From positions 48,501-112,500 of the forward strand of contig JAGYIR010000008.1 of NCBI GenBank assembly GCA_018402525.1: a DNA stretch of 64,000 bases, given 5' to 3'. Below the pieces are notes generated by a model. It saw only the letters and a program-made list of their open reading frames with translations. It was not told the origin of the DNA and did no database searches. Source of the DNA: Crocinitomicaceae bacterium. Its GTDB lineage: Bacteria > Bacteroidota > Bacteroidia > Flavobacteriales_D > Crocinitomicaceae. The position numbers and the translations under genes were made by a program. Every line of letters begins with the position of its first letter. Positions within the stretch are counted from its first letter, which is position 1. This document shows positions 54,774 through 63,799 of this stretch, piece after piece.

Positions 54774-55822
54774 TTGAAAATAACTGAAGTGACGCGTTTC
54801 GTTTCTATGTTATCAATCATTTCGTTTCGCACAAGTTTCTGTGCTTCCGGAGCGTCAAACACCTCGTCCAATGATTTTATTTTCCCAGCAGGAACGTTTA
54901 ATAAGTGGAGATTATCTAACAGGCTTTTTACATCTACCAATTTAACCTTCTCGCCAATTATTTGCGCCAGTTTTATGCGATTTTTTACACGATGTTGATT
55001 GTTCGAAAATTCGCCTTTTTCCGGCAGATCATTTAAACCAAGCTCGACGCATAATTTTTGAAAATGTGCATCAGAACCAATAGCGAATGTAATCAACGCA
55101 CCGTCTTTGGTTGTGAAAATTTCGCCGTATGGAGCAATGTTGGGGTGTAGACTTCCAATGCGTTGTGGCACTTGTCCCGTCATTAAATAATTCGAAGCCT
55201 GATTAACCAAATTGCTCAGTGCTGCATCATAAAGTGCGACAGAAATAGCTTTTCCTTTGCCCGATTTTTCGCGTTCATACAAGGCAAGTAAGATTCCCTC
55301 TTTTAAATGATGAGCCGCTAAAACGTCAATCAGTGCGACAGGCATTTTAACGGGGCCGCTTTCTGGAGTTCCGTTCATCGACATAAAACCCGATTCAGCT
55401 TGGAGGATTAAATCATAAGCCACACGATCACTTTCGGAACCGTATCCGTTAATTTTTCCATGAATCAAACGCGGATTGAGTTGAAAAAGGATTTCATCTT
55501 CAATGCCAAATTTGGCGGCATCACCTTTTTTAAAATTGGTGATTAAAATGTCGGCAGTTGTTATGAGTTCTAGAAACCGATTCTTGTCATTTTCTTGGGT
55601 AAAATCAAGTTGAATGTAGTTCTTCTTGTAATTGATGCTCGAAAAATAGGCAGATACAGAAGAAGCTGAATCCTCAGTTGCCAACTTCCAGCTTCTAGTG
55701 ACATCGGGATGTTTCGGATGCTCAATTTTGGTCACATGTGCCCCCAATTCAGCAAAAAAAGTACCCACGGAAGGTCCCGCAAGCACTGTACTGGCATCGA
55801 TGACTTTTAAATCGTTGAGCAT
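54770..55822 (-). CDS. CaiB/BaiF-family CoA-transferase
   Basis: A 350-residue family III CoA-transferase. LKVIDASTVLAGPSVGTFFA opens the protein and ITNFKKGDAAKFG, LNPRLIHGKINGYG and DLILQAESGFMSMNG (with the catalytic-type Asp and Gln) follow. Family members move CoA between acids. It is about 50 residues shorter than many relatives (400 or so), the loss being in the second half. The gene lies flush with a haem lipoprotein and overlaps a GNAT gene; no acyl-CoA pathway partner is adjacent, so the substrate is unknown. Confidence 0.88.
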   Translation of the reverse strand: MLNDLKVIDASTVLAGPSVGTFFAELGAHVTKIEHPKHPDVTRSWKLATEDSASSVSAYFSSINYKKNYIQLDFTQENDKNRFLELITTADILITNFKKGDAAKFGIEDEILFQLNPRLIHGKINGYGSESDRVAYDLILQAESGFMSMNGTPESGPVKMPVALIDVLAAHHLKEGILLALYEREKSGKGKAISVALYDAALSNLVNQASNYLMTGQVPQRIGSLHPNIAPYGEIFTTKDGALITFAIGSDAHFQKLCVELGLNDLPEKGEFSNNQHRVKNRIKLAQIIGEKVKLVDVKSLLDNLHLLNVPAGKIKSLDEVFDAPEAQKLVRNEMIDNIETKRVTSVIFK

Positions 55823-56113
55823 TTAATTTTGTAACTCCCAAGTGATGAATTCTTGCACCAAGGCAGTTTCAGCGTCTTCCATTTTTGCCTTTTTCGCCAT
55901 TTTCGGGAGAATTGTCGCCCACTCTTCTGTTGTGTAATTATCCACCACTTTTAATTTGTGACACTTTTGACATTTTGCGTCATACAATCCTTTTCCTTGT
56001 CCAATCTCAGCCGTAGGATAGGAAACTTCAATTGCTTCTTCCACAACTTCAGTCGTTTTTGGGGCACAGGAAGCGAGCAATGCAACGATTCCAACAAAAA
56101 TTATTTTTTTCAT
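55823..56113 (-). CDS. Small c-type cytochrome lipoprotein
   Basis: A 96-residue protein with a lipoprotein signal (lipobox LLASC, Cys at about 16) and a single haem-c motif CQKCH near residue 49. ILPKMAKKAKM supplies a candidate Met axial ligand. It would be a membrane-tethered, one-haem electron carrier facing the periplasm. It abuts the CaiB-like gene, with no other redox gene beside it, so its partner is unknown. Confidence 0.82.
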   Translation of the reverse strand: MKKIIFVGIVALLASCAPKTTEVVEEAIEVSYPTAEIGQGKGLYDAKCQKCHKLKVVDNYTTEEWATILPKMAKKAKMEDAETALVQEFITWELQN

Positions 56114-56205
56114 ATTGATATATTAAGTAGCTCGAAGATAAGAAAAGAATCCACTTTAGCGCACAATCCAATACATCTTCTATTTTTGTTTTTTCAAGAT
56201 TAACT

Positions 56206-58314
56206 ATGCAAGAAAAAGAATTCATAAAGAACAAAACGGGTTTACAAGATAAATCGATAGCGAATGTCCTTTCACTGTTATCCGAAGGAGCTACAATTCC
56301 TTTTATCGCGAGGTATAGAAAGGAAAGAAGCGGAGGATTGGATGAGGTGGAGATCGCTGCCATTCGCGATGAATCGAAACGTTACAATGAACTAATCAGT
56401 CGACAACAAACAATACTAAAGACGATTGAAGAGCAAAATCAGTTAACCGATGAATTAAAAACTAAGATTCTACAATGCTTCGATCCCATTTTGTTGGAAG
56501 ATTTGTATTTGCCATACAAACAAAAGCGATTGACGAGAGGAGAGAAGGCGAAGAAATTGGGATTGGAACCTCTAGCGAAAATGATTATGTCGCAACGTGG
56601 TGGAGATCCTTACCAAATGGCGGAACGGTTTCTAAAGGGGGAAGTCGTTGACGAAGATCAAGCGTTGGAAGGCGCAAAAGACATTATTGCTGAATGGATG
56701 AACGAGAATGTGACGTGCCGCACTCGACTGAGAGAGATGTTTGAAAAGCGTTCGATTCTAGTATCTAAACTAGTCAAAGGAAAAGAAGAAGCTGAGAAAT
56801 ACAAAGATTACTTTGATCATTCTGAGAGTTTAAGTCGTGTAGCCTCACATCGATTTTTGGCTTTGTATAGAGCAAATAGAGAAGGATTACTTTCGCTGAA
56901 AGCGCGACCAGATGAAGAAGGTGTGTTGCAGTTCATGGAGCGATTTTTTGTCAAAGGAAACGACGCATGCGCTGATTTCGTAGCTGAAGCTGTTCAGGAT
57001 GCTTACAAACGTTTACTTCGTCCATCATTGGAAAATGAAGTATTGAACAAAACAAAAGAAAAAGCCGATGCGGAAGCGATCAAGGTGTTTGGAAAGAATT
57101 TACGTCAATTATTATTAGCTCCGCCGTTAGGTTCAAAACGTGTGTTGGCCATCGATCCTGGATTTAGAACGGGTTGTAAAGTCGTATGTGTCGATGAAAA
57201 TGGAAATTTACTGACAAACACGACGATTTTCCCTCATCCGCCGCAAAAAGAAGAATCCCCGGCAAAAGCGAAAATTGCGCAGCTTGTGCAAGCCTACAAA
57301 ATTCAAGCAATTGCGATTGGCGATGGAACGGCGGGACGTGAGACTGAAACGATGATTAAACATATTCACTTTGACAGAGACGTTGAAGTCTATGTCGTGC
57401 GTGAAGATGGCGCTTCAATTTATTCGGCGAGTTCCATTGCAAGAAAAGAATTTCCTGATTACGACGTCACGGTTCGAGGAGCTGTTTCGATTGGTCGTCG
57501 ATTGATGGATCCCTTGGCTGAGTTGGTTAAGATTGATCCGAAATCAGTAGGAGTTGGGCAGTATCAGCATGAAGTCAACCAAACACAATTGAAGGAAACC
57601 TTAGACGATGTCGTGATTTCCTGCGTAAATACGGTTGGGGTAGATGTTAATACAGCGTCGCCTTATTTACTGAGTTACGTTTCGGGACTGGGACCGACAT
57701 TGGCAGAGAACATTGTTAAATACCGAACTGAAAATGGAGGAATTTTCTCGCGGGAAGAGTTGAAGAAAGTAGTACGCTTGGGTGGAAAAGCATTTGAGCA
57801 GGCTGCAGGGTTTATTCGCATTCGCGATGGAAAAAATCCTTTGGATAATACATCTGTTCACCCAGAAAGTTATGGTGTTGTTGCGAAGATTGCAAAATCG
57901 CTAAATTGTGATATTGCGACATTGATTGGAAACAAAGAATTGTTGTTAAAAGTCGATGCAAAGGACTTTCCAGAAACGGATGCATTCACCTTCAACGATA
58001 TTATAGCTGAACTGAAAAAACCGGGACATGATCCACGTAAGCAAGCCGAAGTATTGGAATTTGATCACCGCATCAAAACGATAGCTGATTTGAAAACGGG
58101 TATGAACCTCACAGGCATTGTCACCAATGTCACGAATTTTGGTGCATTTGTCAATATCGGAATTAAAGAAAACGGATTGATTCACAAGTCCAATTTAGCA
58201 GAAGTATACGTCGAAGATCCGTCTGATTTTATTGCGTTGCACGAACACGTTTCGGTACAAGTCATGGAAGTCGATATGGCACGAAAACGCATTGGACTCA
58301 AGCGATTGGTGTAG
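56206..58314 (+). CDS. tex: RNA-binding transcriptional accessory protein Tex
   Basis: A 702-residue protein with the order of Tex: a Tex-N helical domain (about 1-190, GATIPFIARYRKERSGGLDE), a YqgF/RNase-H-like fold (about 315-440, VLAIDPGFRTGCKVVCVDEN), helix-hairpin-helix motifs (about 485-560, NTASPYLLSYVSGLGPTLAE) and a C-terminal S1 RNA-binding domain (about 630-702, GIVTNVTNFGAFVNIGIKEN). Tex helps transcription and RNA processing or stability; its exact role is still debated. It stands alone, divergent from the haem lipoprotein. Length is normal. Confidence 0.96.
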   Translation: MQEKEFIKNKTGLQDKSIANVLSLLSEGATIPFIARYRKERSGGLDEVEIAAIRDESKRYNELISRQQTILKTIEEQNQLTDELKTKILQCFDPILLEDLYLPYKQKRLTRGEKAKKLGLEPLAKMIMSQRGGDPYQMAERFLKGEVVDEDQALEGAKDIIAEWMNENVTCRTRLREMFEKRSILVSKLVKGKEEAEKYKDYFDHSESLSRVASHRFLALYRANREGLLSLKARPDEEGVLQFMERFFVKGNDACADFVAEAVQDAYKRLLRPSLENEVLNKTKEKADAEAIKVFGKNLRQLLLAPPLGSKRVLAIDPGFRTGCKVVCVDENGNLLTNTTIFPHPPQKEESPAKAKIAQLVQAYKIQAIAIGDGTAGRETETMIKHIHFDRDVEVYVVREDGASIYSASSIARKEFPDYDVTVRGAVSIGRRLMDPLAELVKIDPKSVGVGQYQHEVNQTQLKETLDDVVISCVNTVGVDVNTASPYLLSYVSGLGPTLAENIVKYRTENGGIFSREELKKVVRLGGKAFEQAAGFIRIRDGKNPLDNTSVHPESYGVVAKIAKSLNCDIATLIGNKELLLKVDAKDFPETDAFTFNDIIAELKKPGHDPRKQAEVLEFDHRIKTIADLKTGMNLTGIVTNVTNFGAFVNIGIKENGLIHKSNLAEVYVEDPSDFIALHEHVSVQVMEVDMARKRIGLKRLV

Positions 58315-58330
58315 TATGTGGAGAATAGAT

Positions 58331-59329
58331 TTATCTAAAAATCATCCCATTTTCGACTTTCAATGTCGTAGGTGTATTTTCAACGTACAACGAACCAGTG
58401 CCTAATCCTTGAGGTAAGTTGTTTTGATATTCAGCTGTAAATTGACAAATAGCATCCAGTCCAACGTTGGATTCAAGCGCAGACGTCATCCACCAATGAA
58501 TGTTGCGTTCTTCAGCCAATGAAATCCATTCTTTACATCCTTCAATTCCGCCGTGGAGACTTGGTTTTAAAATAATATATTGAGGTTGAATCGTATCCAA
58601 CAATGTTATCTTCCTTTCCAAACGATTGATGCCAATCAATTCTTCATCCAAAGCAATGGGTATTGGAGTAGAAGTGCATAATTCAACCATTTCTTTCCAT
58701 TGTCCCGCTTTAATCGGTTGTTCAATGGAGTGGATTTCAAATTGACTCAGCGCTTTTAATTTGTCGAGGGCTTCAGATGAGTTAAAAGCGCCGTTTGCAT
58801 CAACACGCAACGTTATTTTTTCAGCACTAAATCTATTGCGAATGGAATCCAAAAGAGCTAATTCAGTATCAAAATCAATCGCACCAATTTTCAATTTTAT
58901 GGTTGTAAATCCTGCGGCTATTTTTTCCTTAATCTGATCTTGCATAAACGATTCACTGCCCATCCAAATCAATCCATTAATGGCAATTTTTTGTTTTCCA
59001 CTTGCGAAGTCGTTGACGAAAATAATTCCTTTACCTCCATTTTTTAAATCCAATAACGCCGTTTCTAGGCCGAATTTGATGGATGGAAAATCATTTAAAT
59101 CATGTGTTAGATCGCCACAAATAGAAGTCAATTTTGATTCGTACTGCTCGTCATTTTCATAATCGGGAGATAAGCCAGGAATGATGCTGCATTCTCCCAA
59201 ACCTTTGATAGCTGGATTTTCTTCGTTCCAAACTTCAAGGAACCATGCGTGTTTTTCTGTCAACACACCACGACTGGTACCACTCGGCTGTTTGAATTGA
59301 AATGTTCGCTTGTAGAACTGTGCTTTCAT
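58331..59329 (-). CDS. menC: o-Succinylbenzoate synthase
   Basis: A 332-residue enolase-superfamily enzyme. The catalytic Lys region is TTIKLKIGAIDFDTELALLD (K-x-K), followed by metal ligands in LRVDANGAF, IHSIEQPIKAGQ and IALDEELIG. It dehydrates SHCHC to o-succinylbenzoate in menaquinone synthesis. It overlaps menA by four bases, which supports the MenC call over a dipeptide epimerase. The upstream men genes (menFDHBE) are not in this window. Confidence 0.9.
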   Translation of the reverse strand: MKAQFYKRTFQFKQPSGTSRGVLTEKHAWFLEVWNEENPAIKGLGECSIIPGLSPDYENDEQYESKLTSICGDLTHDLNDFPSIKFGLETALLDLKNGGKGIIFVNDFASGKQKIAINGLIWMGSESFMQDQIKEKIAAGFTTIKLKIGAIDFDTELALLDSIRNRFSAEKITLRVDANGAFNSSEALDKLKALSQFEIHSIEQPIKAGQWKEMVELCTSTPIPIALDEELIGINRLERKITLLDTIQPQYIILKPSLHGGIEGCKEWISLAEERNIHWWMTSALESNVGLDAICQFTAEYQNNLPQGLGTGSLYVENTPTTLKVENGMIFR

Positions 59330-60231
59330 GCAGTTAGAATTAGTCCTATCGTGACAAAAACAGCAATGGCAAACGTGGTGAGTGCTACTTTTTTTAGTTC
59401 TGGATCAAAATCTTTTGGGTTTGTTGTCTGCATGACCTTACGTAAGTGTAGAAGTAGCAGTGCGCCAGGAATCATGCTTAAAAATAGTTCTGGTTTCTTG
59501 AATGAATTGATAAAAACAGCCAATGAAATAAGTGCAATCATAATGAGCAATGCGTGGTAAAACTTAGCATTGTTCGGTCCCATTTTCACAACAATTGTGT
59601 TTTTATTAGATGCAGCATCGTTTTTATAATCCCGCATGTTATTCAGGTTCAACACACCTGTGCTCAGCAATCCGACAAAAACAGCAAGCAATACATTCTC
59701 CATGGAAAACGTTTTTGTGTAGAGCGAATAAACACCGAGGACACTCACTAATCCAAAAAAGACAAAAACCATGATATCTCCCATTCCATGGTAACCATAA
59801 GCTCTTTTTCCGACAGTATAGCTAATCGCAGCGATAATACAAAGTCCTGCCAGTCCGATATAAAACCAAACAATCCCAATTGGCATTTGCTGACCGCCGA
59901 TGTAAATCAGAACTGAAGCAGAAACTAAACTGAGAATCCCAGTAATTATTACTGCGACTTTCATTTCACGTTTCGAAATCACACCCGATTGTACCGCTCT
60001 AGTTGGTCCAATGCGATTGCTGTTATCCGTTCCCTTCTCGCTATCACCTAAATCGTTGGCGAAATTGGAGAGTATTTGAAACAACACAGTGGTCGCCATA
60101 GCAAGTAAAAAGATCTTTAGGTCCCAGTAGCCGTGATGATACGCAACACCCGAACCCAATATGATTCCCGACAACGAGAGCGGTAAAGTTCTCAAGCGCA
60201 TTGCACCAATCCACGGTTTTATTTTCTGCAT
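59326..60231 (-). CDS. menA: 1,4-Dihydroxy-2-naphthoate polyprenyltransferase
   Basis: A 301-residue UbiA-family membrane enzyme with about eight helices. The frame runs to 60306, but ATG 60231 (MQKIKPWIGAMRLRTLPLSL) fits the family. The prenyl-diphosphate/Mg site lies in LSNFANDLGDSEKGTDNSNR (the NDxxD-like motif) and the second in NNMRDYKNDAASNKNTIVVK. It attaches the isoprenoid tail to DHNA on the way to menaquinone, the quinone reduced by Na+-NQR. Confidence 0.93.
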   Translation of the reverse strand: MQKIKPWIGAMRLRTLPLSLSGIILGSGVAYHHGYWDLKIFLLAMATTVLFQILSNFANDLGDSEKGTDNSNRIGPTRAVQSGVISKREMKVAVIITGILSLVSASVLIYIGGQQMPIGIVWFYIGLAGLCIIAAISYTVGKRAYGYHGMGDIMVFVFFGLVSVLGVYSLYTKTFSMENVLLAVFVGLLSTGVLNLNNMRDYKNDAASNKNTIVVKMGPNNAKFYHALLIMIALISLAVFINSFKKPELFLSMIPGALLLLHLRKVMQTTNPKDFDPELKKVALTTFAIAVFVTIGLILTA

Positions 60232-60309
60232 GAAACAAAAGTAAGGATTCTCTTGCGTATTGAAATCAGTTAATGTGCGTACATAATAAAAAAAGTGTAA
60301 TTTCACAGT

Positions 60310-61284
60310 ATGAATATGGACTTAAAAGAAGCAGAGCTAAGTAAATTATTGGGAATTGAATTACCTGTGATTATCGCACCAATGTTCCTTGTTTCCAACG
60401 TTGAAATGGTCGTTGCAGCCATTAAATCAGGTGCAACAGCAGCCATTCCAGCACTGAACTACAGATCAACGGATGAACTCAGAGAAGCGATTCAACGCAT
60501 CAAAAGGGAGGCGAAGGGACCATTCGGAATCAATTTAATAGTGAATAAATCAAATTTCTTGTACAAAGAACAATTGAAAGTTTGCTGCGAAGAGAAAATC
60601 GATTTTATCATCACTTCGTTAGGTTCTCCAGAAGAAACTATAAGAGAAGCACATAAAGCTGGAGCCAAAGTATTTTGCGATGTCGTGGATGTGAATTATG
60701 CGAAAAAAGTTGAAGCGCTTGGTGCCGATGGACTTATTGCAGTGAATAAGGAGGCAGGTGGACATGCTGGAAGTCTGTCTTTCAAAGAACTCATTCCCTT
60801 ATTGAAGAAATCGTGCAAATTACCCGTGATTTCTGCTGGAGGTGTAGGAAATGGTTTTGAAATGCGTGAAATGATGAAGTATGGAGCCGATGGATTTTCC
60901 ATGGGAAGTATTTTCATTGCATCAACGGAATCGGGTGTATCACAAGATTACAAGCAGGCCTGTGTAGATTATGGTAGTAAGGACATTGTCATGACGACCA
61001 AACTTTCGGGGACTCCATGTACAGTTATCAATACACCGTATGTCCAAAAGGTAGGGACTACACAAAACTGGCTGGAACGTTTATTGAACAAAAACAAGCG
61101 TCTAAAAAAATGGTTCAAGGCGTTTACCTTTTTCAAGGGAATGAAGAAATTGCAAAGTGCGGCGTTCAGTTCGACTTACAAAACGGTGTGGTGTGCTGGA
61201 CCTTCTATTGAACACGTGAAAGCAATTCGACCAATTAAGGAAATTATTGATCAACTCAAAAGTGAATATGAGCAAGGAAAATAA
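60310..61284 (+). CDS. Nitronate monooxygenase family protein (second copy)
   Basis: A 324-residue FMN TIM-barrel protein: LPVIIAPMFLVSNVEMVVAA, NKEAGGHAGSLSFKELIPLL (with the His in GGHAG), LPVISAGGVGNG and GADGFSMGSIFIAS. These differ enough from the 44996 copy to suggest a separate branch of the family. The C-terminal 60 residues are basic and unlike the other copy. Its end overlaps the DUF4442 gene. The natural substrate is unknown. Confidence 0.85.
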   Translation: MNMDLKEAELSKLLGIELPVIIAPMFLVSNVEMVVAAIKSGATAAIPALNYRSTDELREAIQRIKREAKGPFGINLIVNKSNFLYKEQLKVCCEEKIDFIITSLGSPEETIREAHKAGAKVFCDVVDVNYAKKVEALGADGLIAVNKEAGGHAGSLSFKELIPLLKKSCKLPVISAGGVGNGFEMREMMKYGADGFSMGSIFIASTESGVSQDYKQACVDYGSKDIVMTTKLSGTPCTVINTPYVQKVGTTQNWLERLLNKNKRLKKWFKAFTFFKGMKKLQSAAFSSTYKTVWCAGPSIEHVKAIRPIKEIIDQLKSEYEQGK

Positions 61285-61747
61285 GGAAATCTCGTTGCGA
61301 AAAATGCAATGGTTGTTGTTTTTGCTGAGTCGCTTTAAAATACCAATGATCGGTTATGTCCGACCGAAACTCTTATTGCTTAATGATACGGATGTCGAAC
61401 TGAAGATTAAGTTACGTAGAAGATCCAGAAATCACTTGAACTCCATGTATTTTGGTGCTTTGGCAATTGGTGCCGACGTCGCAGCAGGAATCCATACGTT
61501 TTATTTCGCTGAAAAGATGAATAAGAAGGTATCATTTGCTTTCAAAGGAATCAAAGGCGATTTTTTGAAAAGAGCAGAATCAGATGTGACATTTAAGTGC
61601 AATCAAGGTAAATTGATTCGGGAAACAATCGAAAAATCGGACCGTGAACAAGTCCGGATAAATGAAAATGTGCTTGTAGAAGCCTTTGATGATATGAACG
61701 AAATTGTCGCCACCTTTGAAATGCTAGTTTCGGTGCGTGTCAAATAA
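61268..61747 (+). CDS. DUF4442 hot-dog-fold protein (thioesterase-like)
   Basis: A 159-residue protein; ATG 61268 is preferred to 61247. The middle has HLNSMYFGALAIGADVAAGI, the hot-dog helix and loop of DUF4442/PaaI-like proteins, with SFAFKGIKGDFLKRAESDVT after it. Such proteins often hydrolyse acyl-CoA esters, but catalytic residues are not obvious. It overlaps the nitronate monooxygenase-like gene by 17 bases. Confidence 0.72.
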   Translation: MSKENKEISLRKMQWLLFLLSRFKIPMIGYVRPKLLLLNDTDVELKIKLRRRSRNHLNSMYFGALAIGADVAAGIHTFYFAEKMNKKVSFAFKGIKGDFLKRAESDVTFKCNQGKLIRETIEKSDREQVRINENVLVEAFDDMNEIVATFEMLVSVRVK

Positions 61748-61783
61748 TCCGTTTACGCACAAATGGAAATTAGGATGATTTTC

Positions 61784-61791
61784 TATCTTTG
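61784..61791 (+). promoter_or_regulatory. Candidate -7 element before the rhodanese gene
   Basis: TATCTTTG, a perfect TAnnTTTG match, 21 bases before ATG 61813. A clear -33 box was not found. It would start the rhodanese/DUF368/aroE transcript. Confidence 0.5.
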
Positions 61792-61812
61792 CTCCAATTC
61801 AATAAAACGAGG

Positions 61813-62130
61813 ATGCACTACATTACAGCAATAGATCTTAAAAGCAAGCAACAGGGTGGGGAGTCACTAACATTGTTAGATATTCGTGAAGATTACGAAC
61901 GAGAAATTTGTGAAATTGGTGGATTACACATTCCAATGGGAGAGATTGTTGCCAGAATCAATGAAGTCCCTAAGGATTGTTTAATTGTTGTAATGTGTCG
62001 CTCTGGCAAAAGAGCAGAATCCGTTGCGAATTTGCTGATCAGTGATTTAAATTATTCCAACGTGGTTATCCTCGAAGGTGGAATCTTAGCTTGGATTGAG
62101 CAAGTCGACAATCAACTTGAAACCTACTAA
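61813..62130 (+). CDS. Rhodanese-like domain protein
   Basis: A 105-residue single rhodanese domain from ATG 61813. LTLLDIREDYEREICEIGGL and IVVMCRSGKRAESVANLL show the active-site loop with catalytic Cys (CRSGKR) that carries persulphide. It lacks a signal peptide and is cytoplasmic. Two bases separate it from the DUF368 gene. The sulphur donor and acceptor are unknown. Confidence 0.9.
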   Translation: MHYITAIDLKSKQQGGESLTLLDIREDYEREICEIGGLHIPMGEIVARINEVPKDCLIVVMCRSGKRAESVANLLISDLNYSNVVILEGGILAWIEQVDNQLETY

Positions 62131-62132
62131 CC

Positions 62133-63068
62133 ATGACAAAAAGATCGCCACTACAATTAGCTTTACTTTCTCTGAAAGGGGTTGCAATGGGAGCAGCAGA
62201 CGTTGTCCCAGGAGTCTCTGGAGGTACAATTGCTTTTATTTCAGGTATTTATGAAGAGTTGATAGAAAGCATTAATAAAATCAATCTTGGAGCGCTAAAA
62301 GTGCTTAGAAAGGAAGGTCTTAAAGCTTTTTGGAATCACATCAATGGAACTTTTTTTCTTTTCCTGTTTGCTGGAATTGTCGTTAGTATAGCTTCGTTAG
62401 CAAAAGTTGTGACCTATTTTCTCGAAGTTCACCCCGTGTTAATTTGGAGCTTCTTTTTTGGCTTAATAGTAGCAAGCGTTTGGTTGATCGGAAAAACAAT
62501 TAAGAAGTGGTCGATAGGTATTATTATCACATTGTTGATTGGAACAGCAATTGCATTTTATATTTCATCGATTCAATCTGTTGCAAGTGTTGACGCAAAA
62601 TGGTTCATCCTTTTGAGTGGAGCATTGGCTATCTGCGCCATGATATTGCCAGGAATTTCAGGTTCTTTTATTTTGGTGCTGTTGGGAAGTTATCACGTTG
62701 TACTTGATGCAGTAAAGACGCGTGATTTTATGATTATTGGGCTTTTTCTAATTGGTTGTGTTTTTGGTATCTTGACATTTGCTCGCTTGTTGAAATACCT
62801 GTTCAATCATTTTAAAGAAATCACGATTGCCCTTTTAACAGGATTTATGATTGGCTCCCTTTATAAAGTATGGCCATGGAAAGTCAAAGTTGGAGAGGCA
62901 CCATTGGTGATTCACTCGAACGGTAAAGAAGATTGGATGATGTCAAATGTTCTTCCAGTAAATTTTGAAGGAGATGCATTATTGCTTCCTTCTATTGGTT
63001 GTGCTGTCGGAGGTATGCTCTTAATTTTAATCCTTGAACGATTCGCTCCGAAAGCGAAAGAATCATGA
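62133..63068 (+). CDS. DUF368 (PopT-type) polyprenyl-phosphate transporter
   Basis: A 311-residue polytopic membrane protein with about eight or nine helices. The hallmark segment GAADVVPGVSGGTIAFISGI near the start is echoed by ICAMILPGISGSFILVLLGS in the second half, a sign of internal duplication. DUF368 proteins such as PopT recycle undecaprenyl phosphate across the cytoplasmic membrane (established for relatives). It starts two bases after the rhodanese gene and overlaps aroE by four. Confidence 0.85.
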   Translation: MTKRSPLQLALLSLKGVAMGAADVVPGVSGGTIAFISGIYEELIESINKINLGALKVLRKEGLKAFWNHINGTFFLFLFAGIVVSIASLAKVVTYFLEVHPVLIWSFFFGLIVASVWLIGKTIKKWSIGIIITLLIGTAIAFYISSIQSVASVDAKWFILLSGALAICAMILPGISGSFILVLLGSYHVVLDAVKTRDFMIIGLFLIGCVFGILTFARLLKYLFNHFKEITIALLTGFMIGSLYKVWPWKVKVGEAPLVIHSNGKEDWMMSNVLPVNFEGDALLLPSIGCAVGGMLLILILERFAPKAKES

Positions 63069-63799
63069 AGAAGTACGGTTTATTAGGTCGTTCGTTACAG
63101 CATTCATTTTCGAAATCCTTTTTTGAGAAATTGTTCCGTGAACAATCTATTGATGCGCGTTATGAAAACCTAGAGATTGAAACAATCGATGAATGTACTT
63201 CAATTTTTGAGGATGAATTTTCGGGGTTGAATGTCACCATACCCTATAAAGAACAAATCATTCCCTTCTTAGATGAATTAAGTAGTGAAGCTGAGAAAAT
63301 TGGCGCTGTTAATACGGTACAGTTCAAGCAGGGAAAAAGAATCGGGCACAACACAGACGCTTATGGATTTCATAACTCGATAAAACCGTTTTTGACAAAT
63401 CAACACGAACGTGCACTAATTTTCGGAACAGGTGGTGCTTCGAAAGCAATTGAGTTTGTTTTAAAATCACTGGGAGTTGAGGTGATTTTTATTTCGCGCA
63501 TGCCAATTTCAGACAATCACTTCGGGTATGAAGAAGTAAATAAAAATATGATTTACGCATGTAAACTCCTGATAAACTGTACTCCAGTCGGTACTTTCCC
63601 CTCAGTTGATGAAGTAATTGAGTTACCATACGAAACCTTAACGAAAGATCATTTGGTAGTTGATTTGGTGTATAACCCAGCAAAGACAAAATTTTTAGAA
63701 CAAGCTGAACTCCAAGGCGCGATGATTTTGAACGGTGAATCTATGTTGAGACATCAAGCGCTGAAGGCTTGGGAGATATGGAATTCATACAATGACTAA
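63065..63799 (+). CDS. aroE: Shikimate dehydrogenase
   Basis: A 244-residue protein, slightly short for AroE (about 270). The shikimate site is LGRSLQHSFSKSFF and NVTIPYKEQIIPFLDE (catalytic Lys), plus NTDAYGF. The NADP site is IFGTGGASKAIEFVL and NCTPVGTFPS is typical of the C-terminal part. It reduces 3-dehydroshikimate in aromatic amino-acid synthesis. It shares a start/stop overlap with DUF368 and overlaps the next gene by eight bases. Confidence 0.94.
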   Translation: MKKYGLLGRSLQHSFSKSFFEKLFREQSIDARYENLEIETIDECTSIFEDEFSGLNVTIPYKEQIIPFLDELSSEAEKIGAVNTVQFKQGKRIGHNTDAYGFHNSIKPFLTNQHERALIFGTGGASKAIEFVLKSLGVEVIFISRMPISDNHFGYEEVNKNMIYACKLLINCTPVGTFPSVDEVIELPYETLTKDHLVVDLVYNPAKTKFLEQAELQGAMILNGESMLRHQALKAWEIWNSYND

